Shown here: one piece after another, positions 1 through 7,348 of the stretch | How the letters are laid out: each line of letters starts with the position of its first letter | Position numbering within the stretch: position 1 is the stretch's first letter | Source: Streptomyces sp. NRRL S-337 | GTDB taxonomy: Bacteria > Actinomycetota > Actinomycetes > Streptomycetales > Streptomycetaceae | Assembly (NCBI RefSeq): GCF_000720175.1 | Contig: NZ_JOIX01000116.1 | Span: forward strand, 1-18,258 | DNA length: 18,258 nt | Direction of reading: 5' to 3' | Translations under genes and position numbers: made by a program | The notes under the pieces: generated by a model | Seen by the model: the letters and a program-made list of their open reading frames with translations, nothing else | The model's database searches: none | What the model was told of the DNA's origin: nothing

Positions 1-111
1 GGCGGGGGCGGTGCCGGTGGGGCGGGGGGCGCGGAGGGTGCGGAGTTCGCCGGTGGGCGGCTGGGCATCCGGGCTGTCGGTGGGGGCGTGGCTGTCGGTT
101 CGGCCGGGCAT
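1..111 (-). CDS. Probable N-terminus of a divergent gene cut by the left window edge
   Basis: On the minus strand an ATG at 109-111 opens a frame of 37 codons with no stop before the window edge. In this frame about 33 of 37 third positions are G or C, which is the actinomycete coding pattern. The neighbouring minus-strand frame has clearly lower GC at third positions. The visible residues begin MPGRTDSHAPTDSPDA and are rich in Pro, Thr and Ala, like a disordered N-terminal tail. A GGAAGG-type ribosome site lies about 13 nt upstream, which is further than ideal. No family can be recognised from so short a piece. It is divergent from the glycerophosphotransferase gene at 379. Confidence 0.35.
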   Translation of the reverse strand, partial: MPGRTDSHAPTDSPDAQPPTGELRTLRAPRPTGTAPA

Positions 112-378
112 CGGGATGCGGTCACCTTCCCTGGGACGCGGCGCGGGGGCGCCGTAACGCTGCGCGACGGGTGTACGGCTTCGGGTCTACGGCATGGGCC
201 GGGGCGGGGTGGCCGCGGCGCGCCGACCCGGTGGGCGGAAGGTCTCCGGGCGGGGCGGTGGGTGCGGGCGGGGGGTGCGGCCGTGGGCGGGGGCTCACCC
301 TTTCAGCGCAGATCCGGTGACCGTGCCGCCGGTGGTGAGTTGAACGCCCACAACAGACAGGAAGGGCGTGGTCCGTCT
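112..378. promoter_or_regulatory. Divergent intergenic region upstream of the first polymerase gene
   Basis: This G-rich stretch of 267 bp separates a probable leftward gene from the rightward gene at 379. No convincing -35/-10 pair can be read. An inverted repeat GCCGTA (151-156) and TACGGC (174-179) is present, with a second TACGGC copy at 188-193, a possible but untested operator arrangement. A purine-rich site AGGAAGGG (359-366) lies 12 nt before the ATG at 379 and is the likely ribosome-binding site. The open frame extends upstream to 88, but composition there does not favour coding. Confidence 0.3.
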
Positions 379-3300
379 ATGAAGCCCCGGCTCACCGTCG
401 TCGTCCCGGTTCCTCGTGGTGCGGGGGCGGAGGGGAATCTGGAGGAGTGCCTGGCGTCGGTGGCGGCGCAGACGCTGACGGAACTGGATGTGGTGCTGGT
501 GGAGGGCGGGCCCGCGGGTGCGGGCCCGTCCTCTGCTGTGGCGCATGCCGTCGCGGAGCGGGATCCGCGGTTCCGGATCGTGCATCTGACGGGTGGTGAG
601 GTGGCGGGGTGTGGTGCGGCGCGGAACGCCGGTGCCCGGCACGCCTTCCCGCACACCGGTTATCTGGCGTTCCTGGATGCGGACGATGTGCTGCTGCCGC
701 GGGCGTACGAGGATCTGGTGGGGGTGCTGGACCGGTCGGGGGCGGATCTGGCGACGGGCAATGTGTACCGGCTGGGGGTGGCGGGGCGGAGTCAGTCGGC
801 GCGTCATCCGGCGGGCCGGCAGACGGTGCTGGGGACGCATGTGACGGAGGATCTGACGCTGCTGGCGGATTCCTTCGCCCGGAACAAGGTGTTCCGTCGG
901 GAGTTCTGGGACCGGCACGGTTTCGCTTTCCCGGAGGGGGAGTTGTGCCTGGACGAGGCGGTGACGGTGCCGGCGCATTTCCTGGCCGGTGCGGTGGACG
1001 TGCTGCGGGAGCACGTGTGTTACTGGCGGCTGCCGGAGGGTGCGGCGCGGCACCGGCGGCCGGATCCGCAAGGGGTGCGGGACCGGTTCGCCGCGGTGGG
1101 GGCGATCCGGCGGTTCCTGGGTGAGGCGTCGCGGCCGCGGCTGCATGCGTACCGGCGGGATTACGACCGGTTCCAGCTGACGGAGGGGCTGGCGGATCTG
1201 GTGGCGGCGTTGCCGGGGGCGGCGCCGGAGACCCGGACGGCGTTCCTGGACTGTGCGCGGGATTTCCTGGCGGGGGTGGATCCGCGGGTGTTCCCGGAGC
1301 TGCCGGTGGAGTTGCGGATGCGGTGGTATCTGGTGCGGGCGGGGCGGGCGGCGGATCTGCTGACGTTGCTGCGGCACGAGGCGCGGAATCCGGCGGGGTT
1401 CGCGGTGGCGGGGCCGCCGTTGCGGCGGCGGGCGGTGGTGCCGGTGAGTCCGCCGCTGGAGTTGCCGCCGGGGGTGACGCGGCTGGGCCGGGAGGACTTC
1501 CCGGTGTGTGCGCGGGTGCGGGAGGCGGTGTGGCGGGACGGGGTGCTGGTGCTGCGGGGGCACGCGTACGTGCGGAACGTGGATGCGGCGCACCGGCACA
1601 CGGTGGGGGTGCGGACGGCGGTGCTGTCGTGCGGGCGGCGGCGGATCGTGCTGCCGCTGCGGACGGTGGCGATGCCGGAGGCGACCGCGGAGTCGGGGCA
1701 GGAGCTGCACTGTTACGACTGGTCGGGGTTCGAGCTGCGGGTGGATCCGGCGCGGCTGCGGCGCGGCGGGCGGTGGGAGGAGGGGGACTGGTCGGTCGGG
1801 CTGGTGCTGGCGTCGGCGAGTGCGGTGCGGGTGGCGTCGCCGGAGGCGCCCGAGGCGGGGTCGGGGGCGGCGCCGGTGGCGTCGGAGGTGGCGGACGAGG
1901 GGCCGCGGGGCGTTGTGCGGGTGACGCCGTGGTACGAGGACGGGCGGTTGCGGCTGTCGGTGGCGCGGCGGACGCGGTGGCTGGCGGGGCACCGGTCGGT
2001 GGCGGCCGGTGCGCTGGAGGTGTCGGTGCGGGCGCCGGGGCCGGTGCCGTCGGGGCTGCGGCTGACGCACCGGGGGACGGGCACGGTGGTGTCGTTCCCG
2101 GCGGGGGCGGAGTCCGCCGAGGGGGGTGGGGTGACGTTCCGGGTGCTGGCGGAGGCGGTGGCGGCGGCGCGTCCGCCGCGGGACGGGGCGCCGGCGGCGA
2201 TTCCGCCGGCGCATACGGAGAGCTGGCTGGCGGAGCTGGTGCTGCCGGACGGCGGGACGGACCGGGTGGCGTGTGATCCGGCGCTGGAGCCGGTGGGGTA
2301 TCCGCTGCCGCACGGCCGGGAGCTGGTGGTGGCGGCTTCTCCGGCGGGGGATCTGGTGCTGCACGACCGGACGCCGCAGCCGTATGCGGACCGGCTGCTG
2401 TGGCGGTCGGACGGGACGCTGCTGGTGGCGGGCGGGCTGCCGGCGGCGGCGCCGCACGCGACGGAGCTGGTGCTGAAGCACGGGGAGCATGCGGCGGAGC
2501 TGGTGTTCCCGGTGACGCATGACGAGGGCCGGTTCCACGGGCGGCTGCCGCTGGGGGCGTTGCCGTCGCTGGCCGGTCCGGTGCCGCTGCGGGAGGGCAG
2601 GTGGTCGCTGCATCTGCGGGAGCGGGGGGCGGTGGGCTCGCCGCTGGACGCGCCGGTGCGGGTGGCGCCGCGGGTGCTGGAGGGGCTGCCGGCGTCGTGC
2701 ACGGTCCGGGGGAAGCCGCTGGTGGTGGACCGGCACCGGGAGGACGAGGTGCTGGTGGTGGCGGGTCCGGCGGTGCCGGCCGCGGACCGGGGCCCGTACC
2801 GGCGGCGGCTGCTGCGGGAGCAGCACTATGTGCTGCACCGTTCGCGTCCGCTGCGGGACACGGTGCTGTACAGCAGTTTCGGTGGCCGGTCGTACGGGGA
2901 TTCGCCGCGGGCGGTGCACGAGGAGCTGGTGCGCCGGGGGATGGACGTGGAGCATCTGTGGGCGGTGCGGGACGGGCAGACGGCGGTGCCGGCGACGGCG
3001 CGGGCGGTGGTGGTGGGCAGCGCGGAGTGGCACGGGGCGCTGGCGCACAGCCGGTGGGTGGTGACGAACACGCATCTGCCGTGGTGGTTCACGCGGCGCG
3101 GCGGTCAGCGGATCGTGCAGACGTGGCACGGTACGCCGTTGAAGCGGATCGGTGCGGATCTGGCGGGGACGCTGTGTGCGGGGCTTTCGCATCTGGCGCC
3201 GCGGCCGCGGGTGAGCCGGCAGTGGAGCGTGCTGCTGTCGCCGAACGGGCACAGCACCGGGGTGCTGCGGTCGGCGCTGGGGTTCGCGGGGCGGGTGCTG

Positions 3301-3936
3301 GAGACGGGGCTGCCGCGGACGGATGTGCTGTTCGCGGCGGACCGGGAGCTGCGGGCGGCGGCGGTGCGGGAGCGGCTGGGGCTGGAGCCGGGCCGGCGGG
3401 TGGTGCTGTACGCGCCGACGCCGCGGGACGACGTGGCGTACGACGCGCGGCACCACCGGCTGCCGCTGCCGCTGCCGTTGGACGTGGAGCTGGCGCGGCG
3501 GGAGCTGGGCGAGGGGCATGTGCTGCTGGTGCGGGGGCATCCGCTGGTCGCGGACCGGTTGCCGGGGCATCTTGCGCCGTTCGCGGTGGACGTGTCGGCG
3601 TATCCGGACGCGATGGAGTTGCTGCTGGTGGCGGATGTGCTGGTGACGGACTATTCGTCGCTGGCGGTGGATTTCGCGAACACGGGCCGGCCGATGTTGT
3701 TCCTGACGCCGGATCTGCCGCATTACCGGGATGTGCTGCGGGGGTTCACGCTGGATTTCGAGGCGCGGGTGCCGGGGCCGTTGCTGTCGTCGACGGGTGA
3801 GCTGGTCGAGGCGCTGGGGGATCTGGGGGCGGTGGCGGAGGCGAGTGCCGAGGCGTACGCGGATTTCCGGGCGGTGTTCTGTCACCGGGACGACGGTGGT
3901 GCGGCGGGGCGGGTCGCGGACGTGATGGAGCGGTGA
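379..3936 (+). CDS. GT2 glycosyltransferase / CDP-glycerol glycerophosphotransferase fusion (teichoic acid polymerase-like)
   Basis: This 1185-residue protein has three parts. Residues 1-250 form a GT2-type fold with the metal-binding D100-A-D-D and an RNAGARHA helix start. Residues about 350-800 are beta-rich linker modules (for example the LRGHAYVR stretch). Residues about 815-1175 are a CDP-glycerol glycerophosphotransferase (TagF-type) domain with WHGTPLK (His917), RGH (His1054) and TDYSS (1090-1094), all family signatures. TagF enzymes polymerise glycerol phosphate from CDP-glycerol at the inner membrane face. The start is the ATG at 379 because the GT2 fold begins four residues later; an upstream extension to 88 looks non-coding. 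Oddly, the GT2 half lacks the usual VDDGS nucleotide motif (V41-E-G-G-P instead) and the E-D catalytic pair (L191-D192), so its sugar transfer may be altered or lost. Codons end overwhelmingly in G. The fusion family is secure; the substrate is inferred. Confidence 0.9.
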   Translation: MKPRLTVVVPVPRGAGAEGNLEECLASVAAQTLTELDVVLVEGGPAGAGPSSAVAHAVAERDPRFRIVHLTGGEVAGCGAARNAGARHAFPHTGYLAFLDADDVLLPRAYEDLVGVLDRSGADLATGNVYRLGVAGRSQSARHPAGRQTVLGTHVTEDLTLLADSFARNKVFRREFWDRHGFAFPEGELCLDEAVTVPAHFLAGAVDVLREHVCYWRLPEGAARHRRPDPQGVRDRFAAVGAIRRFLGEASRPRLHAYRRDYDRFQLTEGLADLVAALPGAAPETRTAFLDCARDFLAGVDPRVFPELPVELRMRWYLVRAGRAADLLTLLRHEARNPAGFAVAGPPLRRRAVVPVSPPLELPPGVTRLGREDFPVCARVREAVWRDGVLVLRGHAYVRNVDAAHRHTVGVRTAVLSCGRRRIVLPLRTVAMPEATAESGQELHCYDWSGFELRVDPARLRRGGRWEEGDWSVGLVLASASAVRVASPEAPEAGSGAAPVASEVADEGPRGVVRVTPWYEDGRLRLSVARRTRWLAGHRSVAAGALEVSVRAPGPVPSGLRLTHRGTGTVVSFPAGAESAEGGGVTFRVLAEAVAAARPPRDGAPAAIPPAHTESWLAELVLPDGGTDRVACDPALEPVGYPLPHGRELVVAASPAGDLVLHDRTPQPYADRLLWRSDGTLLVAGGLPAAAPHATELVLKHGEHAAELVFPVTHDEGRFHGRLPLGALPSLAGPVPLREGRWSLHLRERGAVGSPLDAPVRVAPRVLEGLPASCTVRGKPLVVDRHREDEVLVVAGPAVPAADRGPYRRRLLREQHYVLHRSRPLRDTVLYSSFGGRSYGDSPRAVHEELVRRGMDVEHLWAVRDGQTAVPATARAVVVGSAEWHGALAHSRWVVTNTHLPWWFTRRGGQRIVQTWHGTPLKRIGADLAGTLCAGLSHLAPRPRVSRQWSVLLSPNGHSTGVLRSALGFAGRVLETGLPRTDVLFAADRELRAAAVRERLGLEPGRRVVLYAPTPRDDVAYDARHHRLPLPLPLDVELARRELGEGHVLLVRGHPLVADRLPGHLAPFAVDVSAYPDAMELLLVADVLVTDYSSLAVDFANTGRPMLFLTPDLPHYRDVLRGFTLDFEARVPGPLLSSTGELVEALGDLGAVAEASAEAYADFRAVFCHRDDGGAAGRVADVMER

Positions 3937-3960
3937 GGGTTGCCGGTCCGCGGCAAGGTG

Positions 3961-3989
3961 ATGGTGCGCGGATCGGCATCGCGCGCCAT
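3961..3989 (+). terminator. Hairpin downstream of the first polymerase gene
   Basis: ATGGTGCGCG (3961-3970) pairs with CGCGCGCCAT (3980-3989) over 10 bp with one G-T wobble and a 9-nt loop. A smaller hairpin, TTGCCG/CGGCAA (3940-3945 with 3951-3956), sits directly after the stop codon. There is no T-run, which is common for actinomycete terminators. Together they probably end the transcript from 379. Confidence 0.5.
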
Positions 3990-4134
3990 TCGCGTCGTTA
4001 CAGCATGTGCAGGGGTCCGCGGCGGGCTGTCGGGGCCTTGCGCACCCGAGCCCGGTGCTCTGCCCGGTCACGAGACGGCAATACGGCGGAAAAGCGGGGC
4101 GAGGAGTGCAACCGCTCGGCGGGTTTCGCCCTCT

Positions 4135-4202
4135 GACCCATCGGATATGGGTTCGGATCCCGCTCGCGCCAAGAGATGCTGTCGACACGAAATGTAGATT
4201 TA
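4135..4202 (+). promoter_or_regulatory. Hairpin and -10-like element before the second GT2 gene
   Basis: GACCCAT (4135-4141) and ATGGGTT (4147-4153) form a 7-bp stem with a 5-nt loop. The stretch 4171-4210 is unusually AT-rich for this genome and contains TAGATT (4195-4200), close to the actinomycete -10 consensus TANNNT. It lies 7-8 nt before the GTG codons at 4203-4211, so transcription could start almost at the start codon and give a leaderless mRNA. No good -35 is visible. Confidence 0.3.
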
Positions 4203-5858
4203 GTGACTGTGAAAGAAGCCCCTGAGCAGCTGCCGGGGCCCACCATCACGCCCTCCGCGCAGGTCAGCATCGTCGTCATCGCGTTCAACGATGCCGGCCA
4301 TGTCGGTGATGCGGTGCGTTCCGCGCTCGCCCAGGAGGCTCCCGGTGAAACGGTCACCGAGGTGATCGCGGTGGACGACGCCTCCACCGACGGCACCGGC
4401 GCCGCCCTGGACGAGCTGGCCCGTACCGAGCCGCGGCTGCGGGTGATCCACCGCAGTGAGAACAGCGGTGGCTGCGGCACGCCCCGCAACGAGGGGTTGC
4501 GGGCCGCGACGGGCCGGTTCGTGATGTTCCTGGACAGTGACGACGTGCTGCCGCCGGGTGCGGTGCGGGCGCTGCTGGCGGCGGCGCTGCGGTACGACGC
4601 GCCGGTGGTGTCGGGTGCGTGCGTGCGGCGGGAGCTGCCGGCGCGGCGGGACGTGCCGTGGCAGCCGGGGCTGTACCGGGAGGCGGCGGTGCACGAGTCG
4701 GCGGAGGCCAGTCCGCAGCTGGTGCGGGACACGTTGTGTGTGAACAAGCTGTACGACCGGGAGTTCCTGGCGAAGCACGCGATCGTGTTCCCGGAGGGCC
4801 GGTTCACGTACGAGGACTTCGTGTTCACCGCGCGGGTGCTGGCGGCGGCGCCGCGGATCGCGACGGTGCCGGACAGTGTCTACGTCTGGCATGTGCGCCG
4901 GTCGGCGGCGCGGCAGTCGATCTCCTTGAACCGCAAGGACGTCGCGAACTGGGCGGCGCGGATCGCGGCGCACCGGGCGAGTGTGGAGATCTTCCGGGAG
5001 GCGGGGCTGGAGGTGCTGGCGCAGGCGGCGGCCACCAAGTTCCTCGATCATGATCTGCGGATGTACGTGCGGGAGCTGCACACCCGGGGTGCGGACTACC
5101 GGGCGGAGTGGTGGCGGCTGACCCGGGAGTACCTGGGGGGTTTCGACGAGGCGGCGCTGCGGGCGGCGCGGGCGCCGGCGCGGTGGCTGGCGCGGGTGGT
5201 GCTGGCGTCGCCGGCGCCGCGGGACCTGGATCGGATCACGCAGCTGGCGAGCCGTCCGGGGCGGCTGCTGCCGCCGTACGCGGAGGCCGACGGGCGGGCG
5301 GTGTGGTCGCCGGACCTGCCCGAGGTGGAGCTGGACGCGCTGGGGACGAAGCCGATAGGCCGGCTGCCGGTGACGATCGACGCGGAGCCGTCGGTGGGCG
5401 GGCGCAGTGTGCTGCGGCTGCGGGTGCACGATCTGTACGGGCGGCTGGCGGCGGCGGGGCCGGAGAGCATCGACGTGGAGCTGCGGCGGCGCCGGGACGA
5501 CCGGCGGGGCCCGGTGCACACCGCGACCCTGACCCGGGCCGCCGCGGGGGGTGCGGCGGTGTGCTGGACGGCGGAGGTCGTGCTGGATCTGGAGGCGCTG
5601 ACCGAGCGGGGCGGCGAGGCGGCGGCCGATACGGAGCCGTGGGATCTGATGGCGCGGGTGAGTTGTGCCGACGGGGCGGGTTTCAGGGCCGCGCTGCGGG
5701 CCACCGGGCCGGGTCTGCGGCGGCGGGTGCTGCCGAACCGGCGGCATGCGGTGCTGCTGGTGCAGCCGTATGCGACGACGGGTGGGGCGCTGTCGCTGCG
5801 GGTGGCGTCGGGGCTGCGCAGCGTCTGGCGGATCGCGGCGCGCCGGCTGCGCCGCTGA
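4203..5858 (+). CDS. GT2 glycosyltransferase with beta-rich C-terminal region
   Basis: The 551-residue protein has an intact GT2 domain over residues about 20-240: the VSIVVIAFN strand, VDDAS (D58-D59), the metal-binding D111-S-D-D and the catalytic Y-E-D near 202-204. The second half (about 350-545) is beta-rich and resembles the linker modules of the polymerase at 379, but no glycerophosphotransferase domain follows. It probably transfers a sugar from a UDP-sugar to a wall polymer or its linker at the inner membrane face; the acceptor is unknown. The start is uncertain. An ATG at 4176 would add nine residues, including a TTA codon within an AT-rich stretch, and neither it nor GTG 4203 or GTG 4209 has a Shine-Dalgarno site. 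I favour 4203 on composition. galE follows 73 bp downstream. Confidence 0.85.
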   Translation: MTVKEAPEQLPGPTITPSAQVSIVVIAFNDAGHVGDAVRSALAQEAPGETVTEVIAVDDASTDGTGAALDELARTEPRLRVIHRSENSGGCGTPRNEGLRAATGRFVMFLDSDDVLPPGAVRALLAAALRYDAPVVSGACVRRELPARRDVPWQPGLYREAAVHESAEASPQLVRDTLCVNKLYDREFLAKHAIVFPEGRFTYEDFVFTARVLAAAPRIATVPDSVYVWHVRRSAARQSISLNRKDVANWAARIAAHRASVEIFREAGLEVLAQAAATKFLDHDLRMYVRELHTRGADYRAEWWRLTREYLGGFDEAALRAARAPARWLARVVLASPAPRDLDRITQLASRPGRLLPPYAEADGRAVWSPDLPEVELDALGTKPIGRLPVTIDAEPSVGGRSVLRLRVHDLYGRLAAAGPESIDVELRRRRDDRRGPVHTATLTRAAAGGAAVCWTAEVVLDLEALTERGGEAAADTEPWDLMARVSCADGAGFRAALRATGPGLRRRVLPNRRHAVLLVQPYATTGGALSLRVASGLRSVWRIAARRLRR

Positions 5859-5860
5859 CC

Positions 5861-5903
5861 TCGTTGTCCGTTGTCGTCGTCCGTCGTCGTTGTCCGTCGT
5901 CCG
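5861..5903 (+). repeat. CGTCGT-rich low-complexity spacer before galE
   Basis: The gap between the GT2 gene and galE is built from imperfect TCGTTGTCC/CGTCGTCCG units. The 11-nt word TCGTTGTCCGT occurs exactly twice (5861-5871 and 5887-5897). It has no purines beyond G and no ribosome site, so it reads as a slippage-prone spacer rather than coding sequence. Confidence 0.6.
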
Positions 5904-5931
5904 CGTGCTTTCCCCTCCTAGGATGGGCGTC

Positions 5932-6909
5932 ATGTCTTACTTGATCACGGGTGGTGCCGGTTACATCGGCTCCCATGTCGTACGGGCCCTGCGGCAGGCG
6001 GGCGAGCGGGTCGTCGTGCTGGACGACCTGACGACGGGCGTGGCCGCCCGGATCCCCGACGGCGTGCCGCTGGTCGTGGGTTCCACGCTGAACCGTGCGC
6101 TGCTGGATGCGGCGATCGCGGAGCACGGTGTGACCGATGTGGTGCATCTGGCGGCGAAGAAGCAGGTCGGCGAGTCCGTCGAGATGCCGCTGCTGTACTA
6201 CCGGGAGAACGTGCACGGGCTGCAGACGCTGCTGGAGGCGATGGCGGCGGGCGGGGTGGGCCGGCTGGTGTTCTCGTCGTCGGCGGCGGTCTACGGCATG
6301 CCGGACGTGGACCTGGTGACCGAGGACACGCCGTGTGCGCCGATCAACCCGTACGGGGAGACGAAGCTGGTCGGGGAGTGGATGGCGCGGGCGGTGGGGA
6401 AGGCGCACGGCATTTCCACGGCCTGTCTGCGGTACTTCAACGTGGCCGGTGCGGCCGCCCCGGAGCTGGCCGACACGGGGGTCTTCAACATCGTGCCGAT
6501 GGTGTTCGAGCGGCTGACGGCGGGTGCCGCGCCGCGGATCTTCGGTGACGACTACGACACGCCGGACGGCACCTGCATCCGCGACTACATCCATGTCGCC
6601 GATCTCGCCGATGCGCATGTGGCGGCGGCCCGGAAGCTGGCCGGACCGGGTCCGGTGCGGGATCTGACCCTGAACATCGGGCGCGGCGAGGGTGTTTCGG
6701 TGCGCGAGCTGATCCGTCTGATCGCGGAGGTCACCGGGTACGAGGGTGTGGCGCCCGAGGTGACGCCGCGCCGGCCGGGTGACCCGGCGCGGGTGGTGGC
6801 GGCCGCCGACCGGATCGCCGCGGAGCTGGGCTGGAAGGCCCGGCACGACGTGCGGGACATGGTCACGTCGGCGTGGGCGGGCTGGCGGCACCACCACCCG
6901 GAGGCCTGA
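5932..6909 (+). CDS. galE: UDP-glucose 4-epimerase (GalE)
   Basis: This 325-residue extended short-chain dehydrogenase interconverts UDP-glucose and UDP-galactose, and in some members the N-acetylated forms, in the cytosol using bound NAD. The N-terminus carries the NAD-binding GGAGYIG (G7, G10, G13). The catalytic set is Ser116 within VFSSSAAVYG and Tyr141-Lys145 in YGETK, with the same 25-residue Ser-Tyr spacing as E. coli GalE. NPYGETK and RYFNVAGA are typical of the family, and the length matches (E. coli 338). The ATG at 5932 is preferred over the in-frame ATG at 5923 because AGGA (5920-5923) sits 8 nt before it. Placement after a GT2 gene suggests it supplies galactose or GalNAc donor for the wall polymer. 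Whether it acts on acetylated sugars cannot be read here. Confidence 0.93.
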   Translation: MSYLITGGAGYIGSHVVRALRQAGERVVVLDDLTTGVAARIPDGVPLVVGSTLNRALLDAAIAEHGVTDVVHLAAKKQVGESVEMPLLYYRENVHGLQTLLEAMAAGGVGRLVFSSSAAVYGMPDVDLVTEDTPCAPINPYGETKLVGEWMARAVGKAHGISTACLRYFNVAGAAAPELADTGVFNIVPMVFERLTAGAAPRIFGDDYDTPDGTCIRDYIHVADLADAHVAAARKLAGPGPVRDLTLNIGRGEGVSVRELIRLIAEVTGYEGVAPEVTPRRPGDPARVVAAADRIAAELGWKARHDVRDMVTSAWAGWRHHHPEA

Positions 6910-6916
6910 TGCGCCC

Positions 6917-6955
6917 CCGGGCGTGACCCGCGGCCGGCCGGCGGGTCACGCCCGG
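6917..6955. terminator. Strong hairpin between galE and the DUF1876 gene
   Basis: A perfect 15-bp stem (6917-6931 with 6941-6955, core GGGCGTGACCCGC) encloses a 9-nt GC loop. It starts 7 nt after the galE stop and lies between two convergent genes, so it can terminate both the galE transcript and the leftward transcript ending at 7002. There is no T-run. Confidence 0.8.
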
Positions 6956-7001
6956 CCGGCGGGCCCCGGCCCGTCGCGGGCTCGTGCGGGTCGGCGGGCG
7001 G

Positions 7002-7280
7002 TCAGCGGGTCGTCAGCGGGTACGACGTCCGCCCGGACGCCTCGTCGATCTCGTCGTGGGCCTTGGTCAGCAGTTTCATCGCCAGGTCGTTGAGCGCCCT
7101 GGCGCCGGCGACCTCCTCGCCGACCCGCGGCTGGTTGGAGTCGGCGGGGTGGCGGCTGGCGTACCCGTGGGACCGGACCTCGGTGCCGTCCGGGAGCCGC
7201 ACGAGGGCGGCCGCCCGCGTGCGGTGGTTGTCCTCCTCGAATTCCATCTCGACGTGCCATCCGACAGCTGTCTGCAGCAT
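7002..7280 (-). CDS. DUF1876 family small protein
   Basis: This 92-residue protein begins MLQTAVGWHVEMEFEED. It contains the stretch TRAAALVRLPDG and a C-terminal helix with GARALNDLAMKLL and AHDEIDEASGR, which I recognise as the actinobacterial DUF1876 family of about 90 residues. No enzymatic function is known to me; the alternating beta then alpha pattern suggests a compact single domain. The ATG at 7280 is chosen because GGAGG lies 8 nt before it; an ATG two codons upstream (7286) would leave only 2 nt. It lies 68 bp downstream of the GT2 gene on the same strand and could share its transcript. There is no signal peptide or membrane segment, so it should be cytosolic. Its link to wall synthesis is by position only. 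Confidence 0.8.
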   Translation of the reverse strand: MLQTAVGWHVEMEFEEDNHRTRAAALVRLPDGTEVRSHGYASRHPADSNQPRVGEEVAGARALNDLAMKLLTKAHDEIDEASGRTSYPLTTR

Positions 7281-7348
7281 CCTCATCACCTCCGGAACCG
7301 CTCCTACCAGAGTGCTCCCGCCGGGCGGCCCCTGCACGGTGTGGCGGC

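Noticed and set aside
88..378. Extended N-terminus of the first polymerase starting at ATG 88
   Set aside because: The added 97 residues look like translated non-coding G-rich DNA; a ribosome site precedes ATG 379 and the GT2 fold begins right after it.
4096..4173. tRNA-like sequence: GGTTCGGATCC resembles a T-arm and the flanks can form a partial acceptor stem ending in GCGCCA
   Set aside because: No D-arm or anticodon arm can be folded, the T-loop A58 equivalent is G, and the acceptor stem has a mismatch. It is not a functional tRNA; a relic cannot be excluded.
295..4188. A 1297-codon open frame on the minus strand opposite the first polymerase, and similar long antisense frames opposite other genes (for example 4200-5933, 7349-11371 beyond the real GT2 gene, 15666-18068)
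   Set aside because: These are Arg/His/Pro- or Gly/Ala-rich translations caused by the high GC content; no domain motifs appear and the opposite strand carries clear enzyme signatures.
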